From Aliamphritea hakodatensis (GTDB taxonomy: Bacteria; Pseudomonadota; Gammaproteobacteria; Pseudomonadales; Balneatricaceae): DNA of 64,000 nt. A program made the translations under genes and the position numbers. Below the pieces are notes generated by a model. The model had not been told where the DNA came from and ran no database searches. It was given only the letters and a program-made list of their open reading frames with translations. Where the stretch lies: positions 248,001 to 312,000 of the forward strand of contig NZ_AP025281.1 in assembly GCF_024347195.1 (NCBI RefSeq), given 5' to 3'. Of this stretch, positions 1 to 7,364 are shown piece after piece (the first letter of the stretch is position 1; every line of letters starts with the position of its first letter).

Positions 1-1328
1 TTGGCCACGTAGATATGGTTCAGGCGGTGCGTTCCCCGGGTTCAACGCTGAAGCCGTTCTTATTTGGAATGGCGCTGGAAGACGGCCTGATTCATTCCCA
101 GTCATTGCTCAGTGATGCGCCCCGTTACCGGCAGGCATACCGGCCGGCAAATTTCAGCGGCGGCTTTAATGGCCCGGTCAGTGCCACTGAAGCATTGCAG
201 CGTTCCCTGAATATCCCGGCGGTACAACTGCTGGAAGCCTTTGGTGCCGAACGCTTTGCCAGCCGCTTGCGTAATGGCGGGCTGCAACTGAGCGGCCCCG
301 GTGCCCGGCAGCCAAACGTGGCGATGATTCTGGGGGGCGTGGGTACCACACTGGAAAGTCTGGTGGGCAGTTACAGTGCGCTGGCCCGGCAGGGCAACGC
401 GATCCGGCCAAGGCTGCAGCCGGAGACACCGCAACAGACCCGTTATCTGCTTAGCCCCGGCGCTGCCTGGGTTACCTGGAAAATGCTGGCGGGGCCGTTG
501 AAACGCCTGCAGCGCAGCCAGCAATTTCATAACCGCTGGCCGCTGGCCTGGAAAACCGGCACCAGTTACGGCTTCCGGGAGGCTTGGGCAATCGGTGTGA
601 GCCAGCAGCGAACCATAGGGGTCTGGGTAGGGCGGCCGGACGGCAGTGCTGCGCCGGGATTATCAGGCCGAAGCAGTGCGGCACCCTTGCTGTTTAAAAT
701 TCACCGCTTGCTGGGCGGGAGTAAAGAAGCACCCTTGCCAATGCCTGATAATGTGACACAGGAAGCGATCTGCTGGCCGGCGGGCAGCGCGGCTGATGCG
801 CTGCTCAATCAGCAAAATAATAATTGTATGCGCCAGCAGCAAGCCTGGGTGATTGACGGTCAGGTGCCCCGTACCCTGCACAGTGAAGCGCTGCAGCAGA
901 CTGTCTGGCTGGACCGGGCCACCGGGTTGCGGGTTGAACCTGCCTGCAGTGATGCCGCCATGCAGCAACAGCGTTACAGCCTCTGGCCACGGCCGCTGGA
1001 ACCCTGGTTACTGCCGCAATGGCGCCGTGCCGGGCGGTTGCCCGCTGCCAGCTCGGCGTGCCGTTATCTGACCGGTGAACAGCAGGCCATACGCATTACA
1101 TCTCTGCCGGATGCCGCACAGCTGCTGAGCCGTTCCGGTCAGCTGCGGCTGGATTTGCAGGCGCAGGGCGGTAGTGGCAACCGTTTCTGGTATGACAACG
1201 GTCGCTATCTTGGGCGTTCTTCGGCGGGGGGGAAACTGGTCTATAAAGATATCCCCCGGGGTAAGCATCAGCTCAGCGTGGTTGATGAACAGGGTAATGC
1301 CGACCGGCTGAGCTTTGTGGTGCGCTGA
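1..1328 (+). CDS. pbpC: Penicillin-binding protein 1C, C-terminal part (5' end outside window)
   Basis: C-terminal about 440 residues of a bifunctional class A penicillin-binding protein of the PbpC type, a periplasmic, membrane-anchored peptidoglycan synthase. The reading frame is open to the left edge (first full codon at base 3), so the N-terminal glycosyltransferase domain lies outside. Transpeptidase motifs are visible: SPGSTLKP with the SxxK serine, the SLN of the SxN motif in QRSLNIPAV, and KTGTS near base 555. The last roughly 90 residues match the C-terminal beta domain typical of PbpC. It converges on the AraC gene with a 19-bp gap. An alpha-2-macroglobulin gene (yfhM type) often sits upstream of pbpC in relatives; this cannot be seen here. 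Confidence 0.93.
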   Translation, partial: GHVDMVQAVRSPGSTLKPFLFGMALEDGLIHSQSLLSDAPRYRQAYRPANFSGGFNGPVSATEALQRSLNIPAVQLLEAFGAERFASRLRNGGLQLSGPGARQPNVAMILGGVGTTLESLVGSYSALARQGNAIRPRLQPETPQQTRYLLSPGAAWVTWKMLAGPLKRLQRSQQFHNRWPLAWKTGTSYGFREAWAIGVSQQRTIGVWVGRPDGSAAPGLSGRSSAAPLLFKIHRLLGGSKEAPLPMPDNVTQEAICWPAGSAADALLNQQNNNCMRQQQAWVIDGQVPRTLHSEALQQTVWLDRATGLRVEPACSDAAMQQQRYSLWPRPLEPWLLPQWRRAGRLPAASSACRYLTGEQQAIRITSLPDAAQLLSRSGQLRLDLQAQGGSGNRFWYDNGRYLGRSSAGGKLVYKDIPRGKHQLSVVDEQGNADRLSFVVR

Positions 1329-1347
1329 GATTATGCTGGGACCGGCG

Positions 1348-2301
1348 TCAGTGGAGTACCTGTTCAGGGCGGTTCTGGCGGCGGTAACCGGAGGGACCCT
1401 GATCAAAATGTTTACGGAATACCCGGCCGAAAGCCGCTTCTGACTGATATCCGACCTGTTCTGCAATCGCAATAATGGGGGCACTGCTGTCAATCAGCAG
1501 TTGCCGGGCAATCTGCATTCGCCAGTGGGTGATATAGCCCAGCGGTGTCATCGACAGGTTATTGGTGAATTTACTGATGAATGACGTGCGGGACATGCTG
1601 GCGATGTCTGATAGTTCTTCGATACGCCAGGGGTGGGCCGGATCAGCATGAATGGCCTGTAATACCTTTGCCAGCCGGTTGTCGGAGAAGCCTGCCAGCA
1701 CCGGCTGATCAATACCCTCGGTATTCAGATAGACCCGCAGTGCCTGAGTGAAGATGATTTCTGACATTTTCAGCGCCATCAGGTCACTGCCCAGCTTATC
1801 GCTGCCAGCTTCTTCTCCGATCATTTTCAGTGCGGTTTCCATCCAGTGTCCGGCGATGGCACCGTAGTTACGGATACGGATATAGGCGGGCAGTGCCTGT
1901 ATCAGCGGATGGCTGGCATGTTTGTTAAAGGCAAAGTGGCCGCAAACCAGCTGGGTTTCATGGCTGCTGCCCGGCTCGCCATAAACCAGTGTGCCACGGC
2001 CGTTAAAGCCGGACTTTTCCAGCATCTGATCCAGGGGCAGTGCCGCGGTTTCTGTTTTCGGGTCACAGTAAAGGGTATGGGGCGCGCCGCGGGTAATGAT
2101 GATCAGATCCCCCTGTTCCAGTAATACCGGATCTGCCACCCCCGCCACCCGGGCCAGACAACGCCCCCGGTAAGCAAAGTGAAACCGGGAAACATCTTCA
2201 AAGGCGGGAACCTGAACGCCCCAGGGGGAGGTAAAGGAGGTACGGAAGTACAGGGTGCCGGCCAGTTGCATGCGGTGCAGAATGTCGCTGAGAATGTCCA
2301 T
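1348..2301 (-). CDS. AraC-family regulator with N-terminal cupin domain
   Basis: 317 residues. The N-terminal half is the cupin_6-type ligand domain of AraC regulators (the segment around RFHFAYRGRC, then GDLIIITRGAPH). The C-terminal about 100 residues hold two helix-turn-helix motifs, with the typical second one around EQVGYQSEAAFGRVFRK. The effector is unknown; relatives control small metabolic or stress genes. It is transcribed away from the DUF4142/cupredoxin pair across a 199-bp gap that holds a 21-bp-spaced direct repeat, so that pair is the probable target. The ATG at 2301 is the only good start. Confidence 0.9.
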   Translation of the reverse strand: MDILSDILHRMQLAGTLYFRTSFTSPWGVQVPAFEDVSRFHFAYRGRCLARVAGVADPVLLEQGDLIIITRGAPHTLYCDPKTETAALPLDQMLEKSGFNGRGTLVYGEPGSSHETQLVCGHFAFNKHASHPLIQALPAYIRIRNYGAIAGHWMETALKMIGEEAGSDKLGSDLMALKMSEIIFTQALRVYLNTEGIDQPVLAGFSDNRLAKVLQAIHADPAHPWRIEELSDIASMSRTSFISKFTNNLSMTPLGYITHWRMQIARQLLIDSSAPIIAIAEQVGYQSEAAFGRVFRKHFDQGPSGYRRQNRPEQVLH

Positions 2302-2403
2302 AAATCGGTGTCTCCCGGCTTGTCAGAAACGGTGAATATTCTTGTATCTGATCATAAAGCAGCCGGCACTTAAAAACATGAATGACAGCGGAAATCCGGA
2401 TGA

Positions 2404-2434
2404 TCGGTCAAATGATAGGAATTTTCGGTCATAT
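2404..2434. promoter_or_regulatory. Candidate AraC operator: direct repeat with 21-bp period
   Basis: TCGGTCAAAT at 2404-2413 and TCGGTCATAT at 2425-2434 are direct repeats (9 of 10 identical) exactly 21 bp apart, two helical turns. AraC-family proteins typically bind such same-face direct repeats. The pair lies between the divergent AraC and DUF4142 genes, 67 bp before the DUF4142 start. Confidence 0.45.
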
Positions 2435-2500
2435 ATCGTACTTTTTCGCTGTTATCTAATGGTGGTGTTCATTATGACGTTAATCACAGAGGACACCGAA

Positions 2501-3037
2501 ATGAAACTGACAGCAGCAATTCTTACACTGGGTTTAATGGCCGGGTTACACAGCAGCGCACAGGCGGCGGACTCCCCGGCAGAGCTGAACGACCTGCAGA
2601 TTGCCCATGTGGCATATACCGCTGACAATATTGATATCCGTTATGCGCATCTGGCGCTGGCGCTGACGTCAGATCCGGAAATCCGCAGCTTTGCCCGCAC
2701 CATGATCCGGGATCACAGTGCAGTGAATGAGCAGGCACTGGCATTGCTGGAAAAGCTGAACGCTCAGCCGGAAGATAATTTCCTCAGCCAGCAGCTGAAT
2801 GCCAATGCGGAAACCCTGATCGACAAAATGAGTCAACTGCGCGATGCAGAATTTGACCGGTTTTATGCCGCTAATGAGCTGGCGTATCACAAGGCAGTGA
2901 ATGAACTGGTGGAGTTTACTTTCCTGCCCAATATTGATCATCCAGAAGTGAAGAGCTTGTTTGAGGCAGGTCTGAAAATCTTCAAGGTCCATCAGGGCCA
3001 TGCCGAACACATGGTAGAACAGCTCAATGGCCACTAA
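2501..3037 (+). CDS. DUF4142 ferritin-like secreted protein
   Basis: 178 residues. An N-terminal Sec signal peptide (MKLTAAILTLGLMAGLHSS, cleavage near AQA-AD) is followed by an all-helical DUF4142 domain, a four-helix ferritin-like fold predicted for the periplasm. Helices carry repeated His, Asp and Glu residues (for example RDHSAVNEQA and the C-terminal HQGHAEHM) that could bind metal. The ATG at 2501 is chosen over an upstream in-frame start because AGAGGA lies about 8 bp before it and the signal peptide begins there. The stop overlaps the cupredoxin gene by 11 bp, so the two are translationally coupled. The biochemical role of DUF4142 is not established. Confidence 0.85.
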   Translation: MKLTAAILTLGLMAGLHSSAQAADSPAELNDLQIAHVAYTADNIDIRYAHLALALTSDPEIRSFARTMIRDHSAVNEQALALLEKLNAQPEDNFLSQQLNANAETLIDKMSQLRDAEFDRFYAANELAYHKAVNELVEFTFLPNIDHPEVKSLFEAGLKIFKVHQGHAEHMVEQLNGH

Positions 3038-3377
3038 CCGGCCGGGCCTGCCGGCACGCCGTTACTGGCTGGGCAGCGCCCTGTCAGCCGCCGGATGGCT
3101 GGCATTACCGTTACCGCTGAAGGCGCTGGCTGTGACCTCTCATCAGGTTGTGATCAGCAGCCTGGTGTTCGCGCCGCAGCAGATCCGGGCCCGGGCAGGA
3201 GACCGGGTCACCTGGCGGAATGATGACATTGTGCCGCATACCGCCACCGCCAGCGATCACAGCTGGGACACCGGTATTATTGAACCCGGACAGCAGGTCA
3301 CGGTAGAAATCCCGGCAGAGGCCGGGATCCGTTATTACTGCCTTTACCATCCGGCAATGACCGGCCGGATTCGCTGA
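3027..3377 (+). CDS. Small exported cupredoxin (plastocyanin-like)
   Basis: 116 residues. The N-terminus ARRYWLGS followed by a hydrophobic stretch resembles a twin-arginine signal. The remainder is one cupredoxin domain with a complete type 1 copper site by position: His71 (in VPHTA), Cys105, His108 and Met111 (YYCLYHPAM). Such proteins carry single electrons or copper in the periplasm. It starts inside the end of the DUF4142 gene, giving a two-gene unit likely under the divergent AraC regulator. Electron donor and acceptor are unknown; there is no oxidase gene beside it. Confidence 0.85.
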   Translation: MATNRPGLPARRYWLGSALSAAGWLALPLPLKALAVTSHQVVISSLVFAPQQIRARAGDRVTWRNDDIVPHTATASDHSWDTGIIEPGQQVTVEIPAEAGIRYYCLYHPAMTGRIR

Positions 3378-3408
3378 ATACCAGCCCGTACCGGTAATCA
3401 GCGAACGG

Positions 3409-5406
3409 TTATTTAAGCCGGAAATTCAGTACCAGCCCGTTGAGGCGTTCAGCCAGCTGCGCCAGCATCAGGGTGGCGTCTGCGGTTTGCTTGGCGCCCC
3501 CTGCGGTTTGCTGTGACAGTTCGCTGATATTGGCGATACTCTGGTTAATTTCTTCAGAAACGGCAGACTGTTCTTCAGCAGCGCTGGCGATCTGAATATT
3601 CATATCCCGGATCTCAGTGATCGAGCTGGAAATGTTACTGATGGCGCTGCCGGTATTACCGGCCATTTCAAGAGTTTCCCGGGTTTTGTCACGGCTGCTT
3701 TGCATAATACTGACCGCCTGACGGGTACCGTTTTGCAGCTGGCTGATCATGGCTTCGATGTCGCTGGTGGATTCCTGGGTTTTCTGTGCCAGCGAACGAA
3801 CCTCGTCCGCCACGACCGCAAAGCCACGGCCCTGTTCACCGGCCCGTGCCGCTTCGATAGCAGCGTTCAGCGCCAGCAGGTTAGTCTGTTCTGCAATGCC
3901 TCTGATCACATCCATGACGGAGCCAATCTGGGCACTCTGGGTTTCCAGTGCCTGAATTGACTGGGCAGCCTGACTGATATCCTGATTCAGGCTGCTGATG
4001 ATCTGGTTGGTCTTTTCGGTGACATCTTTTGCCAGCAGGGCTTCCTGGGACGCCGCTTCAGCCGCATCAGATGCGCTGGCCGCACTGCTGGCTACTTCCT
4101 GAACGGAGGTCGTCATTTGCGCTGTGGCAGCAGCAACCTGTGCGGACTCTTTCTGCTGTTGCTGAACCACACCGTTGCTTTGCTGGGTGACCACTGAGGT
4201 TTCTTCACTGGTGGTGGCGATTTCGTTACTGGCTTCAACAATTTTGCTGATCATTGCCTGCAGGGTGTGGGTCATCTGGCGCATGGCACTGTATACACTG
4301 GCCTGCTGTTCGCTGTTGTTAAACTGCCGGGTCAGGTCGCCGGCGGCAATCTGCTCTGCGATCTGACGCATCTCTTTAGGCTCGCCACCCAGCGGCAGGG
4401 TGACGGATCGGGCGACTTTCAGTGCCACAATGATGATCAGGGTGATGGCAACCAGCAGAATCAGCACAATATCAATTTTCAGCTCAGTGATGATGGCAAA
4501 GGCTTCGGCTTCATCGATTTCGGCGATCAGGGCCCAGTTATGGCCACCGACGGACACCGGTGTATAGGCTGAGAGTACCGGATTGCCGTTATAGTCGTTA
4601 ATGATGTCTGTACCGGTGTTGCCCCTGATTGCTTCAGTTGTTGCCGCTGTATCGACGCCGTTATCCGCAATGTTGCCGGCAAAGGAGGCTTTAACGGAGT
4701 GGCCACGGGGGTCAAGGAAGGAGTCAGAGCGCATCCGTTTATCGTCGCCCACCAGATAGGACTCGCCGGTTTCGCCCATGCCGTCACGTACCTGCATGAA
4801 GGTATTAATGGCATTAATGGACAGCTGCAGCGCTACAACTGCGGTTAAGCGGCCATTCTGGTACAGGGGTTTGGCGATAAACGACGCCGGTTCATTGTTG
4901 GAAGGCGCATAAGGTGCGAAGTCTTCCAGTACAAACCCACGGCTGTCGCTGGCGTTGCGAAAGGCTCTGGCCAGACCGCTGTCCCGGTAAGGGCCGGTGA
5001 GCAGGTTGGTACCGAAATCGGCTTCTCCGGCTTCCGTGAAAAATACCTCGCCGGCCGGGCTGATCAGGAAGACATCGTAGTAGCCGTAACTGCTAACGTA
5101 TTTGCTGAAGAAATTCTGGCTTTCACCCGGGCGGGGCCGGGTGAGGGGCGTCAGTGCGTCTTCCAGTCCCGGTTGGCTGTCGGTAAAGAGGGCAACGGTT
5201 TCGGTCAGCACCGTTATGTCGCCTTCACGTTCAGAGAAGAAGGCTTCAAGCTGCGCTTTTTTGATGCCTCTGACCGCTTCCAGCTGGTGGAAGGCCTGTT
5301 GGGATAAGCCGTTACTGGCCAGTGTGAAAGCAATTCCTCCAATCAGCAGGGCCGGGATCATACCCACGAGCAGGAAGATCAGAGTCAGTTTCTGGGTAAG
5401 TTTCAT
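3409..5406 (-). CDS. Methyl-accepting chemotaxis protein with dCache sensor
   Basis: 665 residues, normal for a transmembrane chemoreceptor. TM1 is at about 7-29, a periplasmic double-Cache-type sensor at about 35-310, TM2 at about 315-340, then HAMP and a long cytoplasmic signalling coiled coil. The hairpin tip is readable (GIAEQTNLLALNAAIEAARA, then GRGFAVVADEVRSLA). No C-terminal CheR-tethering pentapeptide is seen; the protein ends NFRLK. The ligand cannot be told from sequence; dCache receptors often bind amino acids, amines or organic acids. It converges on the cupredoxin gene. Confidence 0.95.
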   Translation of the reverse strand: MKLTQKLTLIFLLVGMIPALLIGGIAFTLASNGLSQQAFHQLEAVRGIKKAQLEAFFSEREGDITVLTETVALFTDSQPGLEDALTPLTRPRPGESQNFFSKYVSSYGYYDVFLISPAGEVFFTEAGEADFGTNLLTGPYRDSGLARAFRNASDSRGFVLEDFAPYAPSNNEPASFIAKPLYQNGRLTAVVALQLSINAINTFMQVRDGMGETGESYLVGDDKRMRSDSFLDPRGHSVKASFAGNIADNGVDTAATTEAIRGNTGTDIINDYNGNPVLSAYTPVSVGGHNWALIAEIDEAEAFAIITELKIDIVLILLVAITLIIIVALKVARSVTLPLGGEPKEMRQIAEQIAAGDLTRQFNNSEQQASVYSAMRQMTHTLQAMISKIVEASNEIATTSEETSVVTQQSNGVVQQQQKESAQVAAATAQMTTSVQEVASSAASASDAAEAASQEALLAKDVTEKTNQIISSLNQDISQAAQSIQALETQSAQIGSVMDVIRGIAEQTNLLALNAAIEAARAGEQGRGFAVVADEVRSLAQKTQESTSDIEAMISQLQNGTRQAVSIMQSSRDKTRETLEMAGNTGSAISNISSSITEIRDMNIQIASAAEEQSAVSEEINQSIANISELSQQTAGGAKQTADATLMLAQLAERLNGLVLNFRLK

Positions 5407-5476
5407 GAAGCGTCCTTGGCAAACCGTCAGTTTGTAGGTGTTTTAATTCTGGCGGATTAGTTAAGCTAATGTTAAG

Positions 5477-5495
5477 GCGCGACATTATCATTCTC
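5477..5495 (-). promoter_or_regulatory. Possible Fur-like site upstream of the chemoreceptor
   Basis: On the minus strand the sequence has two adjacent GATAAT-like hexamers (GAGAAT GATAAT), matching 12 of 19 positions of the Fur consensus; the third hexamer is poor. It lies about 70 bp upstream of the chemoreceptor start. The match is weak and AT-rich DNA gives chance hits. Confidence 0.25.
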
Positions 5496-5602
5496 ATGTG
5501 ACGCTTGTGCAAAGCGTAAATACTTAATTAGTCGTGTATTTTCGGAGACTGTACCCAATTTGTGTTTTTTATAAAGGCTACAGGTTTTGTAGCCAGAAAT
5601 GC

Positions 5603-5627
5603 GCTTTCAAAAGCAGCTTTTGAAAGC
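5603..5627. terminator. Perfect 11-bp stem-loop after the cupin gene
   Basis: GCTTTCAAAAG, loop cag, CTTTTGAAAGC. It lies 24 bp past the stop of the minus-strand cupin gene in the 244-bp gap before the chemoreceptor start. No U-tract follows on the minus strand, so it may be a weak terminator or a transcript-stabilising hairpin. The rest of the gap is AT-rich promoter DNA. Confidence 0.4.
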
Positions 5628-5650
5628 TGGCAAGAAGGCAGGGAGGCAAT

Positions 5651-5962
5651 TCAGACGCTGCCTTCTGCCTCGATCACCAGAATACGGGCTTCACCCACCG
5701 GGTGGGCGACATGTTCGGTACCCACAGAGGCGTAAAAAACATCGCCGGTTTGCAGGCGGACCACCTGTTCTTCGCCTTGCTGGCGGTAATGCATATCCAC
5801 TTCGCCGTCCAGCACGGCAAAAACTTCTTCACCGTCATTGATGTGCCATTTGTAGGGCTGGTCAGTCCAGTGGAGCCGGGTGGTGATGCCGTTCATGCTG
5901 GCGATGTCCTGTGCACCCCAGGCGCGGTCAGCGGTGAAATTTCTGGCACGGTAGATTTTCAT
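5651..5962 (-). CDS. Small cupin-domain protein
   Basis: 103 residues forming a single cupin barrel. Motif 1 is imperfect (around KWHINDGEEVFAVLDGEVD) and motif 2 is GTEHVAHPVGEARIL. Two or three His plus Glu are in place for a metal, but no substrate can be assigned. It lies 35 bp downstream of the OmpR-type regulator on the same strand, so it may be cotranscribed. Small stand-alone cupins range from isomerases to ligand sensors. Confidence 0.8.
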   Translation of the reverse strand: MKIYRARNFTADRAWGAQDIASMNGITTRLHWTDQPYKWHINDGEEVFAVLDGEVDMHYRQQGEEQVVRLQTGDVFYASVGTEHVAHPVGEARILVIEAEGSV

Positions 5963-5997
5963 ATTTTGTCCTGTCGGGCGGATCGTTGGAAAGGCGG

Positions 5998-6666
5998 TTA
6001 CAGTGCCAGCAGGTAACCTTTGCTGCGCACGGTTTTGATGTAGCGGTAGGGGGGCTGATCATCGCTGAGCTTTTTACGCAGGGTGGAAATGCGCAGATCA
6101 ATAGCCCGGTCTGTACCGTCGAAAGGAATGCCGCGAATGTCCTGATAGAGCTGTTCCCGGGAAATAATTTCACCGGCCCGCTCACAGAGATAGGCCAGCA
6201 GTTCATATTCACCGCTGGTCAGTTCCAGCGCCGTGCCTTTAAGACTGGCGGTATAGGTAGCGGGGTTAATATGAATATCCTGAACCGGAGTGTTAGCCGG
6301 ATAACTGCGGCGCAGCAGGGCTTCAATGTGGGCAAGCAGTAAGTGTGGGCGGACCGGCTTTTGCAGGTAGTTATCCACACCCAGCTGCAGGGACGCTGTG
6401 GCGACCATATCATCGTCTTTGGCGGTTAGCATTAACACTGGAATATCACTGGTTTTGCGCAGGTGCCGGCAGATTTCCAGCCCGTCGCGGCCGGGCAGCA
6501 TCAGATCAAGCACCGCCAGATCGAAGCTGTGCCGGTCGAGTATCTGGCAGGCGTCATCACCGTCATGACAAGAGTGCACAGTGAAGCCTTCTTCTTCCAG
6601 GAAGGTCTGCATCATTTCTGCCAGTGGGGCGTCATCTTCAACCAGCAATATGCGGGTCTCGTGCAT
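5998..6666 (-). CDS. OmpR-family response regulator, RstA-like
   Basis: 222 residues: receiver domain (acidic pocket E10-D11-D12, phosphorylation site Asp54 in VLDLMLPG, Lys in QKPVRP) and a C-terminal winged helix. The recognition region RGIPFDGTDRAIDLRISTLR is characteristic of the RstA/CpxR subgroup. Its partner is probably the RstB-like kinase at 7304, which lies on the other strand beyond the lipoprotein gene. That split arrangement differs from the usual rstA-rstB operon. Direct TTACA repeats just upstream (6681-6701) suggest autoregulation. Confidence 0.9.
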   Translation of the reverse strand: MHETRILLVEDDAPLAEMMQTFLEEEGFTVHSCHDGDDACQILDRHSFDLAVLDLMLPGRDGLEICRHLRKTSDIPVLMLTAKDDDMVATASLQLGVDNYLQKPVRPHLLLAHIEALLRRSYPANTPVQDIHINPATYTASLKGTALELTSGEYELLAYLCERAGEIISREQLYQDIRGIPFDGTDRAIDLRISTLRKKLSDDQPPYRYIKTVRSKGYLLAL

Positions 6667-6680
6667 GGAATTTCTCCTGC

Positions 6681-6701
6681 TTACAAATGCTTACACTTAC
6701 A
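6681..6701. promoter_or_regulatory. TTACA direct repeats, candidate RstA-like operator
   Basis: TTACA occurs at 6681, 6691 and 6697; the first two are 10 bp apart. Read on the minus strand this is GTAAG-N5-GTAAG, the spacing used by CpxR/RstA-type regulators. It lies 15 bp upstream of the response-regulator start, in the divergent gap shared with the lipoprotein gene. Confidence 0.45.
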
Positions 6702-6761
6702 CACGTTTTGGTAACGGAAGCGTGCGCTTCGGCTGAGTATCATAGGCTGCAAATGTTAACC

Positions 6762-6780
6762 GGCATCTGTGACAGATGCC
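6762..6780. promoter_or_regulatory. 19-bp palindrome before the lipoprotein gene
   Basis: GGCATCTGT-G-ACAGATGCC is a perfect 9-bp inverted repeat with a one-base centre, ending 16 bp before the lipoprotein ATG. The short centre suits a dimeric repressor site better than an RNA hairpin. The binding protein is unknown. Confidence 0.4.
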
Positions 6781-6796
6781 TGAACTGCAGGACACG

Positions 6797-7183
6797 ATGA
6801 AAATGTATTCTAAAACGAATCTGACCCTGGCAACCAGCCTGATCATGACAATGTTTCTGAGCGGCTGTGCCAACACCGCCGCCGATTACGAGCCGATCGT
6901 TGACGGGCCAAAGGATGCGTTATTTTATGACGATCTGGCAGACTGCAAAAACCTTGCTGAACAGCGTGAATACCTGAACGACGATACCAAGTCTGAAGCC
7001 CTGCTGGGCGCCGGTATCGGTGCGGTTGTCGGTGCCATTGGCGGTGATACCGGGGACATTGTTGGCGGCGCCCTGGTTGGCGGTGCACTGAGTGCCGGTG
7101 GCCGGGCATGGGACACCCGGGGTGAACGTAAAAATATCGTTCTGGAATGTATGTCCGGCCGTGGTCACCGGGTAGTGGGTTAA
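6797..7183 (+). CDS. Glycine-zipper lipoprotein
   Basis: 128 residues. A lipoprotein signal ends in the lipobox LSGC (Cys about 24), so it is lipid-anchored. Residues about 70-100 form a glycine-zipper helix pair (GAGIGAVVGAIGGDTGDIVG and the following GGALVGGAL), as in SlyB/Rcp-type outer-membrane lipoproteins. The ATG at 6797 follows AGGA at 6789-6792; an ATG two codons later is equally possible. It lies between the divergent RstA-like regulator and the RstB-like kinase, in the kinase's direction, and may be the target or a modulator of that system. Confidence 0.85.
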   Translation: MKMYSKTNLTLATSLIMTMFLSGCANTAADYEPIVDGPKDALFYDDLADCKNLAEQREYLNDDTKSEALLGAGIGAVVGAIGGDTGDIVGGALVGGALSAGGRAWDTRGERKNIVLECMSGRGHRVVG

Positions 7184-7229
7184 ACCGTTTCAGCCTGCGC
7201 CGCTTCAGGGGATCACCCGGAGGAATAAG

Positions 7230-7364
7230 ATGCGTGACTATTGGTGGGTCATGTTTGGTATTCTGGGGCTGGCATTCAGTCAATGGGTAAGTGGTAGCGA
7301 TTTATGCGCAGGCTTTTTTTTAAAACAGTTCTCGGCATTTGCGGCATTATTGTGCTGGGCATAA
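7230..7364 (+). CDS. Small hydrophobic ORF overlapping the kinase start
   Basis: 44 codons, starting MRDYWWVMFGILGLAFSQW and containing one likely membrane helix. It has the best ribosome-binding site nearby (GGAGG at 7219-7223 region, suitable spacing), whereas the kinase ATG at 7304 has only a weak AAGTGG. The ORF runs 61 bp into the kinase gene in another frame. At 7314-7325 its codons read TTT TTT TTA AAA, which includes two classic -1 slippery heptamers; a -1 shift there enters the kinase frame. It could be a leader, a small membrane protein or an alternative N-terminus. Expression is unproven. Confidence 0.45.
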   Translation: MRDYWWVMFGILGLAFSQWVSGSDLCAGFFLKQFSAFAALLCWA

